A stretch of DNA of 64,000 nt from Alphaproteobacteria bacterium (GTDB taxonomy: Bacteria; Pseudomonadota; Alphaproteobacteria; Rhodobacterales; Rhodobacteraceae): NCBI GenBank assembly GCA_030424865.1, contig JAUHVR010000001.1, positions 496,001 through 560,000 on the forward strand. The letters are read 5' to 3'. Both the position numbers and the translations under genes were made by a program. Each line of letters starts with the position of its first letter. Position 1 is the stretch's first letter. Shown in pieces: positions 35,423-44,624 of this stretch. A model generated the notes under the pieces. That model searched no databases and was not told where the DNA came from. It saw only the letters and a program-made list of their open reading frames with translations.

Positions 35423-36154
35423 GTGATCCTCGAATACGCCATGATTGCCGTTGCGGCTTTCCTGGGCTCGCTGGTCAGCGGGCTGGGGGGCTTTGGCGGG
35501 TCATTCATCATTGTCATCGTCCTGACCCCGATCGTTGGCGCCAAGGCGGTCATTCCGTTGATCAGCGTCTATGCAATCTGCGCCAACCTGTCCCGCGTGG
35601 TGGTCTATCGCAAGACCGTTGCGTGGCGGGCGGTGATCCAGTTCACCCTCGCATCCTTGCCCGGCATCTTTCTGGGCGCACAGTTCCTGAAAGAGGTGCC
35701 AGAACAACTGTTCCTGGGATTCATGGGGGCGGTGTTGATCGGCATCCTGCCGCTCAGGCGCTATCTCAGGCGCACCACGTTCCAGCCCGGTGTGATGACC
35801 ATCGCAGGCCTTGGCTTTGCCTTTGGTGTCATGAGCGGCACCGCCGCAGGCTCGGGCATGCTGGTGATTGCCTTTTTCAACAGCATTGGTCTGAGCGGCC
35901 CCCTGCTTTTGGGCACGGACGCGGTGATCGGACTGATCAATGCAGTGACCCGGTCGGGCACATTCTTCGGCCTTGGATTGCTGGACCTTGACCTGATCCT
36001 GCTGGGTCTCTTCATGGGGGTCATTACCGTGCCGGGCACCTATCTTGCCAGCAGGCTGGTCGCGCGCATGGGGGCAAAGGTCCACAACATCTTTATCGAG
36101 GCATTGATTGCCCTTGCGGGCGTGATCTTTCTGGTCAGGGCCCTTCTGGGGTAG
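35423..36154 (+). CDS. TauE/SafE (TSUP) family membrane permease
   Basis: A 243-residue protein with about seven hydrophobic helices. It begins MILEYAMIAVAAFLGSLVSGLGGFGGSFIIVIVL, with the glycine-rich SGLGGFGG motif of TauE/SafE proteins, and repeats related text at FAFGVMSGTAAGSGMLVIAFF. TSUP proteins export sulfite, sulfoacetate or other organic anions, or take up acids. A GTG start at 35423 is used, preceded by GGAAAGCAGGT. It is the last plus-strand gene of the TTT/PrpD locus and may handle a by-product anion. Confidence 0.88.
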   Translation: MILEYAMIAVAAFLGSLVSGLGGFGGSFIIVIVLTPIVGAKAVIPLISVYAICANLSRVVVYRKTVAWRAVIQFTLASLPGIFLGAQFLKEVPEQLFLGFMGAVLIGILPLRRYLRRTTFQPGVMTIAGLGFAFGVMSGTAAGSGMLVIAFFNSIGLSGPLLLGTDAVIGLINAVTRSGTFFGLGLLDLDLILLGLFMGVITVPGTYLASRLVARMGAKVHNIFIEALIALAGVIFLVRALLG

Positions 36155-36197
36155 GCGCGCCCCCGGATTGCCAATGGCCGAGCCGTGCCTGCTGGCA

Positions 36198-37019
36198 TCA
36201 GACCTGCGCCAGCCACTCCTTGAAATCCTCTTTCTCGCGCTCGGGCATGGAGACGGTTTCCTGCGGGGCCGGAAAGCTCTGGTCCAGAACGCTGGCGCGA
36301 TAGGATTTCAGGGCGCACAGGCGCTCGGCGTCCATCTGCTTTTGCATGGCATGCAAATCCGCAAAGGCGCGGGCGTGCCTTGGGCGGGTTTCCGTTTCGC
36401 CGCAGATGTCAGACTGAAAAAGATAGTCGATGTCGCCGCCGGGTCCCGATCCCAGCGAGATCACCGAAAGCGTTGTGCGTTGTGCGATTTCGGTCAGGGC
36501 ATCGGCGGCGATCACTTCAGCCTCGACCATGACCGCACCGGCATTTTCAAGATCCTTGAAGGCGCGGTACAACTGCTTTGCCTCGTCGGCGGTCTTGCCC
36601 AGGGCGCGGATCCCGCCTGTCCAGGTGGAGGTCCGCGGCACCAGTCCCAGATGACCCATTACCGGCACCTTGGCCCTGGACAGCATTTCGACAATCTCGG
36701 GTTCGCGCGGGCAATAAATCGCGTCCGCGCCACCCTCGCGCAGCGCAAAGGCCTGACGCAGGATTTCATCCGGCGTCGGGAACTGCCACATGTGAACCCC
36801 TGACGTGACAAAGGTCCGCGGCGCGCCCTTGCGGAAATCGGGCAGCAGCTGAGCGGGGCCGACGATCATGTCGATCCCTGCCGCCTCGGCCATCGAGGCC
36901 TCGGCGGCATTGTTGGCCGTTGTCTGAACCAGTTTGCGCGTGCCCTTGGCGTCCCGGATGCATTTGATGGTCAAGCTGCGCTCGGCAGGTGCGCCAGAGA
37001 AATCGAATGTGCGTTTCAT
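36198..37019 (-). CDS. Ketopantoate hydroxymethyltransferase (PanB) homologue lacking metal ligands
   Basis: A 273-residue protein of the PanB branch of the PEP-mutase/isocitrate-lyase superfamily. PanB landmarks are MGHLGLVPRTS (His123, equivalent to E. coli H136), a general-base Glu at 168 (equivalent to E181) and SLGSGPGGDIDYLFQSDICG. However, the VGDS metal motif reads VGPA (53-56), the second metal Asp in ADLPF is SGVHM, and the K-x-E motif is YCP. So three magnesium or substrate ligands are absent and pantothenate synthesis is doubtful. The start at 37019 has AAGG upstream; a frame to 37073 lacks one. It converges on the TSUP gene. Confidence 0.8.
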   Translation of the reverse strand: MKRTFDFSGAPAERSLTIKCIRDAKGTRKLVQTTANNAAEASMAEAAGIDMIVGPAQLLPDFRKGAPRTFVTSGVHMWQFPTPDEILRQAFALREGGADAIYCPREPEIVEMLSRAKVPVMGHLGLVPRTSTWTGGIRALGKTADEAKQLYRAFKDLENAGAVMVEAEVIAADALTEIAQRTTLSVISLGSGPGGDIDYLFQSDICGETETRPRHARAFADLHAMQKQMDAERLCALKSYRASVLDQSFPAPQETVSMPEREKEDFKEWLAQV

Positions 37020-37441
37020 GGACCTTGTCTTGTCTGAGAAGTGATTTGTTGCATCGGCACCGGATGGATCCAAGGGACAGTGTCAGCCTCGGTCGACCCT
37101 TGGCATAGCACAAGCCCCCCGGTTCGTCGCGTAGCGGATTGGGTTTGGTGGGGCACACGCGCGAGGAACGGATCGCGGACAATGACGCGCTTTGTGTGCC
37201 AACGGATCGTCCGCGGTGACAATCGGGCATTGCGCGCACGGATCAGGGGCGCGACAGCCAAAGGCCGCTTGAATGCCCGCGCGAATAGGTGCAATCGTGA
37301 CCACAGCCAGTTGGAACAGGGGATCCCTGCCGGGTATTATCGGGGGCGCTTGGCACTGGTTGCTTGCTGGGCTTGGGCACGTCTGTCGGCACCCGGCGCA
37401 TGATTTGGTGGACGTCGTGAACTTCATGAAGGGATTTCAAC
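37020..37441. other. Intergenic region, no gene supported
   Basis: No convincing gene is present. It lies between divergent genes, so promoters for the PanB-like gene (minus) and the RND pair (plus) should be here. A 7-bp inverted repeat, CCAAGGG/CCCTTGG, flanks about 20 bases near 37072-37105. I see no clear -35/-10 pair. Confidence 0.45.
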
Positions 37442-38569
37442 GTGGCAGATGACCAGTCGCTGCAGGACGCGCACAAGAGCCTTGAGTTCGAAACCGACCG
37501 GGGATCATCCCAGGGGTTCTGGGTCGCGCTTTTGTTGACGGTGCTGATCGTTGCCTGGATGGGCAGCGGATTTGTCATGGAAACCCCGGATGTCGTCCAA
37601 GAGGTCGAGACCATCGAGGTGGAACCGGTTGCCGTGTCGGTTCAGATGTCGGTGTCGAAGCCGGTGACCCAGTTCTTTCAGGCCGAAGGTCAGGCCTTGC
37701 CGGATCGCGACACGACGATCCGGGCCAAGTCCTCGGGCGAGATTGCCGAGGTGCTGGTCAAGAAAGGTCAGGACGTCGAGGCCAATGCCGTCATCGCGCG
37801 GTTTGAAACCTCGGAACGCGAGGCCGACATCGAGCGGGCGCGCGTTGTTCTGGAGCGTGCACAGCGCGAATTCGACAACGCAAGCACCTTGCGAAATCGC
37901 GGTATCGCCTCCGAGAACCGCGTGATTCAGGCCGAAGCGGCCCTTGCTTCGGCCAAGGCCGAGGTCGCCGACGCCGAGGAAACCCTGGACGACACCGACA
38001 TCACGGCGCCGTTTGCGGGCCGTATCGAAACTCTGGATCTGGACGTCGGAGAGTTCATTCAGGTCGGAACCGAGGTGGGGCGCATCGTCGACAACACGCC
38101 GCTGACCATTGCCATTCAGGTTCCGCAGCATGCGCTGGGGCAATTGCAGAACCTGCAACCCGCACGCGTGTTGTTCATCACGGGGCAAGAGCGCGCCGGG
38201 ACGGTGTCCTTTGTCGGAACGTCGGCTGCCACGGACACGCGGACCTTCCTGGTCGAGATCGATGTGCCCAATGCGGACGGGGTCATTCCGGCTGGCGTGT
38301 CCGCCGAAGTGCAGATCCCCGTCGGACAGCTTGAGGCGCATTTTGTGTCGCCATCGATGGTGTCGCTGAACGAAAACGGGGCGCTTGGGGTCAAGACGGT
38401 GGACGCCGACAACATCGTTCGGTTCTTCGAAATTGAAGTGGTGCGCGCGCAGATCGACGGGATCTGGGTTCAGGGTCTGCCGGATGACGCCCGGATCATC
38501 ACGGTCGGGCAGGGGTTTGTCAGGGACGGCGAACTTGTCCGGCCCAATCTTGTGGATGGCACCCAATGA
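37442..38569 (+). CDS. RND efflux periplasmic adaptor (membrane fusion protein)
   Basis: A 375-residue HlyD/AcrA-type adaptor using a GTG start with GAAGGGATTTCAAC upstream. After a short cytoplasmic tail, one membrane anchor (FWVALLLTVLIVAWMGSGF, about 23-41) leads to the lipoyl half motifs (IRAKSSGEIAEVLVKKGQDVEANAVIARFE), a coiled-coil hairpin (residues about 120-180, rich in A, E, R) and DITAPFAGRIETLDLDVGEFIQVGTEVGRIV. It connects the RND pump to an outer-membrane channel, not encoded nearby. It overlaps the pump gene by 4 bases (ATGA). Confidence 0.93.
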   Translation: MADDQSLQDAHKSLEFETDRGSSQGFWVALLLTVLIVAWMGSGFVMETPDVVQEVETIEVEPVAVSVQMSVSKPVTQFFQAEGQALPDRDTTIRAKSSGEIAEVLVKKGQDVEANAVIARFETSEREADIERARVVLERAQREFDNASTLRNRGIASENRVIQAEAALASAKAEVADAEETLDDTDITAPFAGRIETLDLDVGEFIQVGTEVGRIVDNTPLTIAIQVPQHALGQLQNLQPARVLFITGQERAGTVSFVGTSAATDTRTFLVEIDVPNADGVIPAGVSAEVQIPVGQLEAHFVSPSMVSLNENGALGVKTVDADNIVRFFEIEVVRAQIDGIWVQGLPDDARIITVGQGFVRDGELVRPNLVDGTQ

Positions 38570-41500
38570 ACGCCGTCATCAACGCCGCCTTTTCCCGCAG
38601 CCGGGTTGTCGTCCTGCTGCTTTTGCTTGTCCTGACGCTTGGCACATATGCCTATACGTCCATTCCCAAAGAGGCGAACCCAGAGGTGCCGCTGCCCCTG
38701 GTCTATGTCTCGACCGGACTGGACGGGATCAGCCCGTCGGACGCGGAACGCCTGCTGGTCGAACCGCTTGAGACCGAGTTCGCCTCGATCACCGGGTTGG
38801 ACCGCATGGAAAGCCATGCCTCCGAGGGCTTTGCCAGCATACAGCTGGACTTCCTGCCCGGGGGCGACATCGACGAAGCGCTGGACCGCGTGCGCGAAGC
38901 CGCCGATCGGGCCGAAGGCGAGTTGCCCGAAGACGCCTATGACATCACGATCACCGAGATCAACACGGCGCTGTTCCCGATCATCACGATCATCCTGTCC
39001 GGACCGGTGCCCGAACGTACGCTGAACGAACTGGCGGATTCCGTTCAGGACGCTGTCGAGGGCCTGTCGGGCGTTCTTGAGGTCGACATCGGCGGCAAGC
39101 GCGACGAGTTCATGGAGGTGCTGATCGACCCCACGGTCTTTCAGACCTACAACCTGTCCTTCGAAGAGGTCATCGGCCAGATCCAGCGCAACAACCAGTT
39201 GATTGCAGCGGGCGCGATCGAATCCGGTGGCGGTCGTGTTGTCCTGAAGGTTCCGGGGTTGATCGAGAACCTTGGCGACGTTCTTGAGATGCCGGTCAAG
39301 GTGCGCGACGGAACGGTTGTCACCTTCAGTGACGTGGCCACGATCCGGCGCGCCTTTGAAGATCCGACCGGATTTGCCCGGATCAACGGACAGCCCGCGC
39401 TGGCGCTTGAGGTCAAGAAACGCTCGGGCGCCAACATCATCGAGACGGTCGACGAGGTGCGGGCCCTGATCGCCGAGCTTCAGACCGAATGGCCGGAAAC
39501 GGTGCGGGTCGATTTTCTGCAGGACCAGTCCGAGCAGGTCGAGGACCTGCTGTCGGATCTCGAGGCAAACGTGATCGCGGCGGTGATCCTGGTCATGATC
39601 GTGATTGTCTTTGCCCTTGGGTTCCGCTCGGCGGTTCTGGTGGGCCTGTCGATCCCGGGGGCCTTCCTGGCCGGGGTCACAGCTCTTTGGGTGCTGGGCT
39701 ACACGATGAACATCGTGGTTCTGTTCTCGCTGATCCTCGTGGTCGGGATGCTGGTTGACGGTGCCATCGTCACAACCGAGCTCGCGGATCGAAAACTGCA
39801 AGAGGGGCACAAACCGGCAGAGGCCTACGCCTTTGCCGCCAAGCGGATGTCGCTGCCGATCATCGCGTCGACGGCAACAACGCTGAGCGTGTTCTTCCCC
39901 TTGCTCTTCTGGTCGGGGATGGTTGGGGAGTTCATGAAATTCCTGCCGATCACCGTGCTGCTGACGCTATTTGCGTCGCTCTTCATGGCGCTAGTTTTCA
40001 TCCCGGTTGTCGGGGGCTGGATTGGCCGCAGACAGCCGCAAAGCGCGCGGGCCAAAAAGGCCTTGCACGACGCCGAGGCCGGGGACCCGCGTGACATCGG
40101 TGGGTTTACAGGCGCCTATGTGCGCCTGCTGGAAACCGCGATCCTGCGTCCGGGGGCAACGGTGCTGTTTGCGGTTGCGCTCTTGCTTGGTGCCTTTGGC
40201 ATTTATGGCCAGTTGGGACGTGGCGTGACCTTCTTTCCCTCGGTCGAGCCAGAGTTCATGCAGGTCCAGATCCGGGCGCGCGACAACTTTTCGATCCACG
40301 AACGTGACAGGCTTGTGCGGCTGGTCGAGAACCGGTTGCTGACCTACGACGAGGTGGCCACGATCTACGCCCGGTCGCTGCTGAGCGCAGGGCAGGGCGA
40401 CGAGGAAACGATCGGCACCCTGCAACTGGAGTTGATCGACTGGGACAAGCGGCGCAAAGCGGCGGTCATCGGCGAACAGATCCGCGCCGAGGTGTCGGAC
40501 ATCGCCGGGATCGATGTGCAGGTGCTGACCGACAGTGGCGGTCCGGCCGGCGGCAAACCTGTCAACCTGCAACTGACAAGCCGGAACCCTGTGGATCAGG
40601 CAATCGCGGTCGAGGTCGTGCGCGACGCCATGGCCAGCATTGGGGGGTTCACCGACATCACGGACACGCGGCCTCTGCCGGGGGTCGAGCTTTCGATCAA
40701 CGTCGACCGGGTCGAAGCCGCACGCTTTGGCGCGGACGTGAGCCTGCTTGGCCAGGCCGTTCAACTGCTGACCCAGGGGATCGAGGTTGCCAGTTATCGC
40801 CCCGGCGACATCGACGGCACGCTCGATATCCGTGTGCGCTTTCCGTATCAGGAACGGTCTCTGGCGGACCTTGGCAATCTGCGCGTGCCGACATCGTCCG
40901 GACTTGTGCCGATTGCGAATTTTGTGAGCTTTGCCCCCACGGAACGCGTCGGAACGATCAGGCGGATTGACGAAAAGCGTGTCGTGATCATGGAAGCCAA
41001 CCTTGCCACGGGCGTTTTGTTGACCGAACAGCTGGAAAAGCTGACGGCGGCGATGACCGATGGTCTGCCCGACAGCGTGACCTTCAGCTTTGGCGGCGAA
41101 GCCGAAGACCAGAACGAAGCCATGGTGTTCCTGATTGGCGCGTTCTTGTCGGCGATCTTCCTGATGTTCGTGATCCTGCTGTTGCAGTTCAACCGGTTCT
41201 ACCAGGCGTTCATCGTCATGAGCGCCATCGTGTTCTCGATTGCCGGGGTGCTGCTTGGCCTGCTGGTGACCGGGCGCCCCTTCGGCATCGTCATGGGCGG
41301 CATCGGCGTGATCGCTCTGGCCGGGATCGTGGTGAACAACAACATCGTCCTGATCGACACCTACAACCAGCTCAAGTCCACGGGGCAATCCCCGCTCGAG
41401 GCCGCGCTTCGGACCGGCGCTCAGCGTCTGCGCCCGGTGGTGCTGACCTCGGTCACCACGGCGCTGGGGTTGATGCCGATGGTGATCGGCCTGAACATCG

Positions 41501-41682
41501 ACTTCTTCACCCGAGAGATCGTCTATGGCGCACCCTCGACCCAGTGGTGGACCGAACTGTCCAGCGCCATTGCGGGGGGGCTGGTGATCGCCACGATCCT
41601 GACTCTGGTGGTGACACCCGCGATGTTGATGTTGGGCGAGAAACGGTCGGAACGCGCCAAGCGCCCTGCCGCAACCGGTTGA
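38566..41682 (+). CDS. RND family efflux transporter inner-membrane pump (AcrB/MexB superfamily)
   Basis: A 1038-residue pump of standard RND length with a first helix VVVLLLLLVLTLGTYAYTS and two sets of periplasmic loops. RND markers are AILVVGMLVDGAIV-type text (LILVVGMLVDGAIVTTELADRKL), STATTLSVFFPLLFWSG and, in the second half, GIGVIALAGIVVNNNIVLID. It belongs to the hydrophobe/amphiphile-efflux-like or MMPL-like group with a variable helix-4 region (no obvious heavy-metal signature). It exports a hydrophobic or amphipathic compound with the adaptor upstream. The next gene, a secreted VWA repeat protein, is 157 bases downstream. Confidence 0.94.
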   Translation: MNAVINAAFSRSRVVVLLLLLVLTLGTYAYTSIPKEANPEVPLPLVYVSTGLDGISPSDAERLLVEPLETEFASITGLDRMESHASEGFASIQLDFLPGGDIDEALDRVREAADRAEGELPEDAYDITITEINTALFPIITIILSGPVPERTLNELADSVQDAVEGLSGVLEVDIGGKRDEFMEVLIDPTVFQTYNLSFEEVIGQIQRNNQLIAAGAIESGGGRVVLKVPGLIENLGDVLEMPVKVRDGTVVTFSDVATIRRAFEDPTGFARINGQPALALEVKKRSGANIIETVDEVRALIAELQTEWPETVRVDFLQDQSEQVEDLLSDLEANVIAAVILVMIVIVFALGFRSAVLVGLSIPGAFLAGVTALWVLGYTMNIVVLFSLILVVGMLVDGAIVTTELADRKLQEGHKPAEAYAFAAKRMSLPIIASTATTLSVFFPLLFWSGMVGEFMKFLPITVLLTLFASLFMALVFIPVVGGWIGRRQPQSARAKKALHDAEAGDPRDIGGFTGAYVRLLETAILRPGATVLFAVALLLGAFGIYGQLGRGVTFFPSVEPEFMQVQIRARDNFSIHERDRLVRLVENRLLTYDEVATIYARSLLSAGQGDEETIGTLQLELIDWDKRRKAAVIGEQIRAEVSDIAGIDVQVLTDSGGPAGGKPVNLQLTSRNPVDQAIAVEVVRDAMASIGGFTDITDTRPLPGVELSINVDRVEAARFGADVSLLGQAVQLLTQGIEVASYRPGDIDGTLDIRVRFPYQERSLADLGNLRVPTSSGLVPIANFVSFAPTERVGTIRRIDEKRVVIMEANLATGVLLTEQLEKLTAAMTDGLPDSVTFSFGGEAEDQNEAMVFLIGAFLSAIFLMFVILLLQFNRFYQAFIVMSAIVFSIAGVLLGLLVTGRPFGIVMGGIGVIALAGIVVNNNIVLIDTYNQLKSTGQSPLEAALRTGAQRLRPVVLTSVTTALGLMPMVIGLNIDFFTREIVYGAPSTQWWTELSSAIAGGLVIATILTLVVTPAMLMLGEKRSERAKRPAATG

Positions 41683-41839
41683 CCTTGTTCACACGGGCGC
41701 GGGCCGGGCCCTGTTGCCAAGGCTGGGGTCCGGGCAACTGAGCGGGTTCCGTCCGATCTCGGCGATTTCGGGGCGGCTTGGGCTGGCCTGAACAGCAAAA
41801 CCGTGTTTGACTGTTGGCATTTAGACAAAGGGGGGTGTC

Positions 41840-44566
41840 ATGCGCCGTTTTCTGACCTTGGTTTTTGCAATCATTCCATTCTTCGCCGCGGCACAGGATC
41901 GGGCGAACACGATCCTTGTTCTGGACGGATCCGGCTCGATGTGGGGGCAGATCGACGGAGTGAACAAGATCGTCATCGCGCGCGATGTTGTCGGAACGCT
42001 GCTTGACGATATCCCGACGGATCAGAACCTTGGCCTGACGGTCTATGGCCACCGCGAGCGCGGGAACTGCGCCGACATTGAAACCGTCGTGGCTCCGGGC
42101 GCCGACACTCGGGCAGCGATCCGCGCTGCCGTGAACGGCATCAACCCAAGGGGCAAGACCCCGATGACCGACGCGGTCATCGCGGCCGCCGAAGCGCTGC
42201 GCTACACCGAGGAAAAGGCCACGGTCATCCTGGTGTCGGACGGGATCGAGACCTGCCACCCCGATCCCTGCGCCGCTGCACGGGTTCTCGAAGAGACGGG
42301 CGTCGACTTTACCGCGCATGTCGTGGGTTTCGACGTGACCGATCCGCTTGCGCTGGAACAGATGCAATGTCTGGCGGACAACACGGGCGGCACCTTCCTG
42401 ACGGCCACGGATGCCGATGAACTGGCCTCGGCGCTGGAAACGGTTGCGGTGGCGACCGAGCCCGCGCGCGAGCCCGTTCCGGCCCCCAAACCGGAACCCG
42501 TCGTGGCTACGGTAACCTTTGAGGCGCGCATCGGGTCGCAGACCGGTGTGCTGATCGACACGCCGGTGTTCTGGGACATCGTTGCGGATTCGGCCGGGGC
42601 GATCATGAGCAATACCCAGGGCAACCCCATCAGCGTCGACCTGCAGCAAGGCTCGTACGACGTTACGGGATACTGGGCGGCGCAAGAGGTCGAGCAGGCC
42701 CGCCAGTTCGTGTCTGCCTCCAATCCCCGGACGATCGTGCTGGTCTTTGAGGAGCCGGCCCTAAAGGCCACGGTGACGGCGCCCTCGCAGGCGGCCATTG
42801 GCAGCACGATCGAGGTGTCCTGGAACGGACCCGACCTGCCGAACGACTACCTTGGGATCAGCCCCGTCGGGGAAAACGGCTGGGACAACTACGCCTATAC
42901 CCGTGATGGCGAAACGGTGAACCTGTTGATGCCGGTCGAACCCGGCACCTATGAGATCCAGTATTTCCTGGCCGAAGGGCGCGAGCCGATTGGCGGGACC
43001 ACGATCGAGCTGACGGACATTCCCTTTGGCATTATTGCGCCCGAGACAGCCCAGATTGGCGAAGCGGTCGAGATCGGTTGGACCGGTCCCGGCTACGAGA
43101 ATGACTATATCGGGATCGGACCTGTTGGCGCCGCCAGCTGGGAAAATTACACCTACACCCGTGATGGCAATCCGCTGATGCTGACGATGCTGACCGAGCC
43201 CGGCGACTACGAGATCAGCTATTTCCTGTCTCAGGGCCGGACCCAAAAAGCGACCGCGCGCATCACCCTGACCGAGGTCCAGTCCAGCCTGATTGCCCCC
43301 GACACCGCGACGGCGGGCGAAATGGTGGAAATTGCCTGGGTCGGACCGGGCTACCAGAACGATTACATCGGGATTGGCCCCAAGGGTGCAGGAAGCTGGG
43401 ACAACTACACCTACACCCGCGAAGGCTCGCCCCTGATGCTGCAGATGCCGGTGGAACCGGGCGAATATGACATCAGCTATTTCCTGTCGCAGGATCGGTC
43501 CATCCTGGTCACGAGACCCATCACCGTAACGGCTGTCGAGGCCAGCATCACGGCTCCGGCGGTCGCCACGGCGGGCGAGCTGGTCGAACTTGCCTGGGCC
43601 GGACCTGACTATGAGGGCGACTACATCGGCATCGGTCCCCGTGGCGAAGGGCGCTGGGACAACTACACCTACACGCGGGACGGGTCGCCCTTGATGCTGC
43701 GGATGCCGGTCGAACCGGGCGAGTACGACATCAGTTACTTCCTGTCGCAGGATCGCACGGCGCTGGTCACAAGACCGATCACCGTGGAAGCGGTCGGCGC
43801 ATCGTTGACTGCCCCGCAGCAGGCCATCGCGGGCGCGACGATCGAGATCGGGTGGACGGGGCCGAACTACGACGGAGACTACATCGGTGTGGGTCCCAAG
43901 GGCGCCGGACGGTGGGACAATTACACCTATACCCGTGACGGGGCACCGCTGAAGTTGCAGATGCCTGTCACGGCAGGTGAGTATGACATCACCTACTTCC
44001 TGTCGCAGGATCGATCCGCGCTGACCACGGTGACGATCACCTTGACCGAACCAGCCTACGGCATCGTTGCGCCGGACACGGCCTTGGAAGGCGACACGAT
44101 CGAGGTCGCCTGGACCGGTCCCGGCTACGAGGGCGACTATCTGGGCGTGGGGCCCCTGGGCGCGGGTCGCTGGGACACCTACACCTATACGCGTGACGGC
44201 AATCCCCTGCGCCTCAGGATCCCTCCGACGGCTGGGGATTACGAGATCAGCTACTTCCTGGGCCAGGATCGGCATCAGGCCGTCACGGTCCCGATCAAGG
44301 TGATGCCGGTTGAAGTGACGCTTGTCGCCCCGGCCAGCGCCAAGGCAGGTGGTGAAATCGAGGTTGCCTGGACCGGGCCGGACTATGATGGCGATTACAT
44401 CGGCATCGGGCCGCGCGGAGAGGGGCGCTGGGACACCTATGCCTATACCCGCACGGGCGATGTGCTGACGATCAGGGTTCCGGACCAGCCGGGCGACTAT
44501 GACATCAGCTATTTCATCAGCCAGGGCCGCACGCAAAAGGCGGTTATTCCGCTGACCGTGGAATAA
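41840..44566 (+). CDS. Secreted VWA-domain protein with seven 86-residue C-terminal repeats
   Basis: A 908-residue protein. It has a signal peptide (MRRFLTLVFAIIPFFAAAQD), then a von Willebrand A domain (about 22-210) with an intact MIDAS: DGSGSM (Asp29, Ser31, Ser33), GKTPMTDAV and LVSDGIETC. Cysteines in GNCAD, ETCHPDPC and MQCLADN could form disulfides. Residues about 220-310 form a linker rich in Pro and Glu and a small beta-rich domain. From residue 311 to the end there are seven repeats of exactly 86 residues. AAGGGGGGTGTC precedes the ATG. It appears monocistronic. A role in periplasmic or surface adhesion or ligand scaffolding is inferred; no function is known to me. Confidence 0.88.
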   Translation: MRRFLTLVFAIIPFFAAAQDRANTILVLDGSGSMWGQIDGVNKIVIARDVVGTLLDDIPTDQNLGLTVYGHRERGNCADIETVVAPGADTRAAIRAAVNGINPRGKTPMTDAVIAAAEALRYTEEKATVILVSDGIETCHPDPCAAARVLEETGVDFTAHVVGFDVTDPLALEQMQCLADNTGGTFLTATDADELASALETVAVATEPAREPVPAPKPEPVVATVTFEARIGSQTGVLIDTPVFWDIVADSAGAIMSNTQGNPISVDLQQGSYDVTGYWAAQEVEQARQFVSASNPRTIVLVFEEPALKATVTAPSQAAIGSTIEVSWNGPDLPNDYLGISPVGENGWDNYAYTRDGETVNLLMPVEPGTYEIQYFLAEGREPIGGTTIELTDIPFGIIAPETAQIGEAVEIGWTGPGYENDYIGIGPVGAASWENYTYTRDGNPLMLTMLTEPGDYEISYFLSQGRTQKATARITLTEVQSSLIAPDTATAGEMVEIAWVGPGYQNDYIGIGPKGAGSWDNYTYTREGSPLMLQMPVEPGEYDISYFLSQDRSILVTRPITVTAVEASITAPAVATAGELVELAWAGPDYEGDYIGIGPRGEGRWDNYTYTRDGSPLMLRMPVEPGEYDISYFLSQDRTALVTRPITVEAVGASLTAPQQAIAGATIEIGWTGPNYDGDYIGVGPKGAGRWDNYTYTRDGAPLKLQMPVTAGEYDITYFLSQDRSALTTVTITLTEPAYGIVAPDTALEGDTIEVAWTGPGYEGDYLGVGPLGAGRWDTYTYTRDGNPLRLRIPPTAGDYEISYFLGQDRHQAVTVPIKVMPVEVTLVAPASAKAGGEIEVAWTGPDYDGDYIGIGPRGEGRWDTYAYTRTGDVLTIRVPDQPGDYDISYFISQGRTQKAVIPLTVE
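42770..44566 (+). repeat. Seven in-phase 86-codon (258-bp) coding repeats
   Basis: Repeats begin near residues 311, 397, 483, 569, 655, 741 and 827 of the VWA protein. The Ala of the conserved AP pair falls at 314, 400, 486, 572, 658, 744 and 830, an exact 86-residue step with no insertion or deletion. Each unit carries an IEV/IEI-x-W strand, a D-Y-I-G-I-G-P motif, W-D-N-Y-T-Y-T-R-D-G, a P-G-x-Y-x-I-S-Y-F turn and a Q-D/G-R ending. The first unit is the most divergent. A beta-sandwich (Ig-like) fold is likely. Confidence 0.9.
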
Positions 44567-44569
44567 GGG

Positions 44570-44609
44570 CCCTTGGGTTGCATGAATGCCATCGATGGCA
44601 AGCCAAGGG
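44570..44609. terminator. Hairpin after the VWA repeat gene
   Basis: CCCTTGG (44570-44576) pairs with CCAAGGG (44603-44609); after one G-G mismatch TTGC pairs with GCAA (44598-44601). The loop contains its own palindrome TGCCATCGATGGCA. It starts 4 bases after the VWA stop and ends 15 bases before the next gene. No T run follows, so its role as terminator is tentative. Confidence 0.45.
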
Positions 44610-44624
44610 GACCAAGAGGTCGGC

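Noticed and set aside
37041-37403. A 120-codon ORF in the gap before the RND genes
   Set aside because: No ribosome site, Trp/Arg-rich low-complexity translation and no recognisable domain.
42770-44566. CRISPR-like or other non-coding repeat array
   Set aside because: The 258-bp units are in frame and encode conserved protein motifs; unit length and lack of spacers exclude CRISPR.
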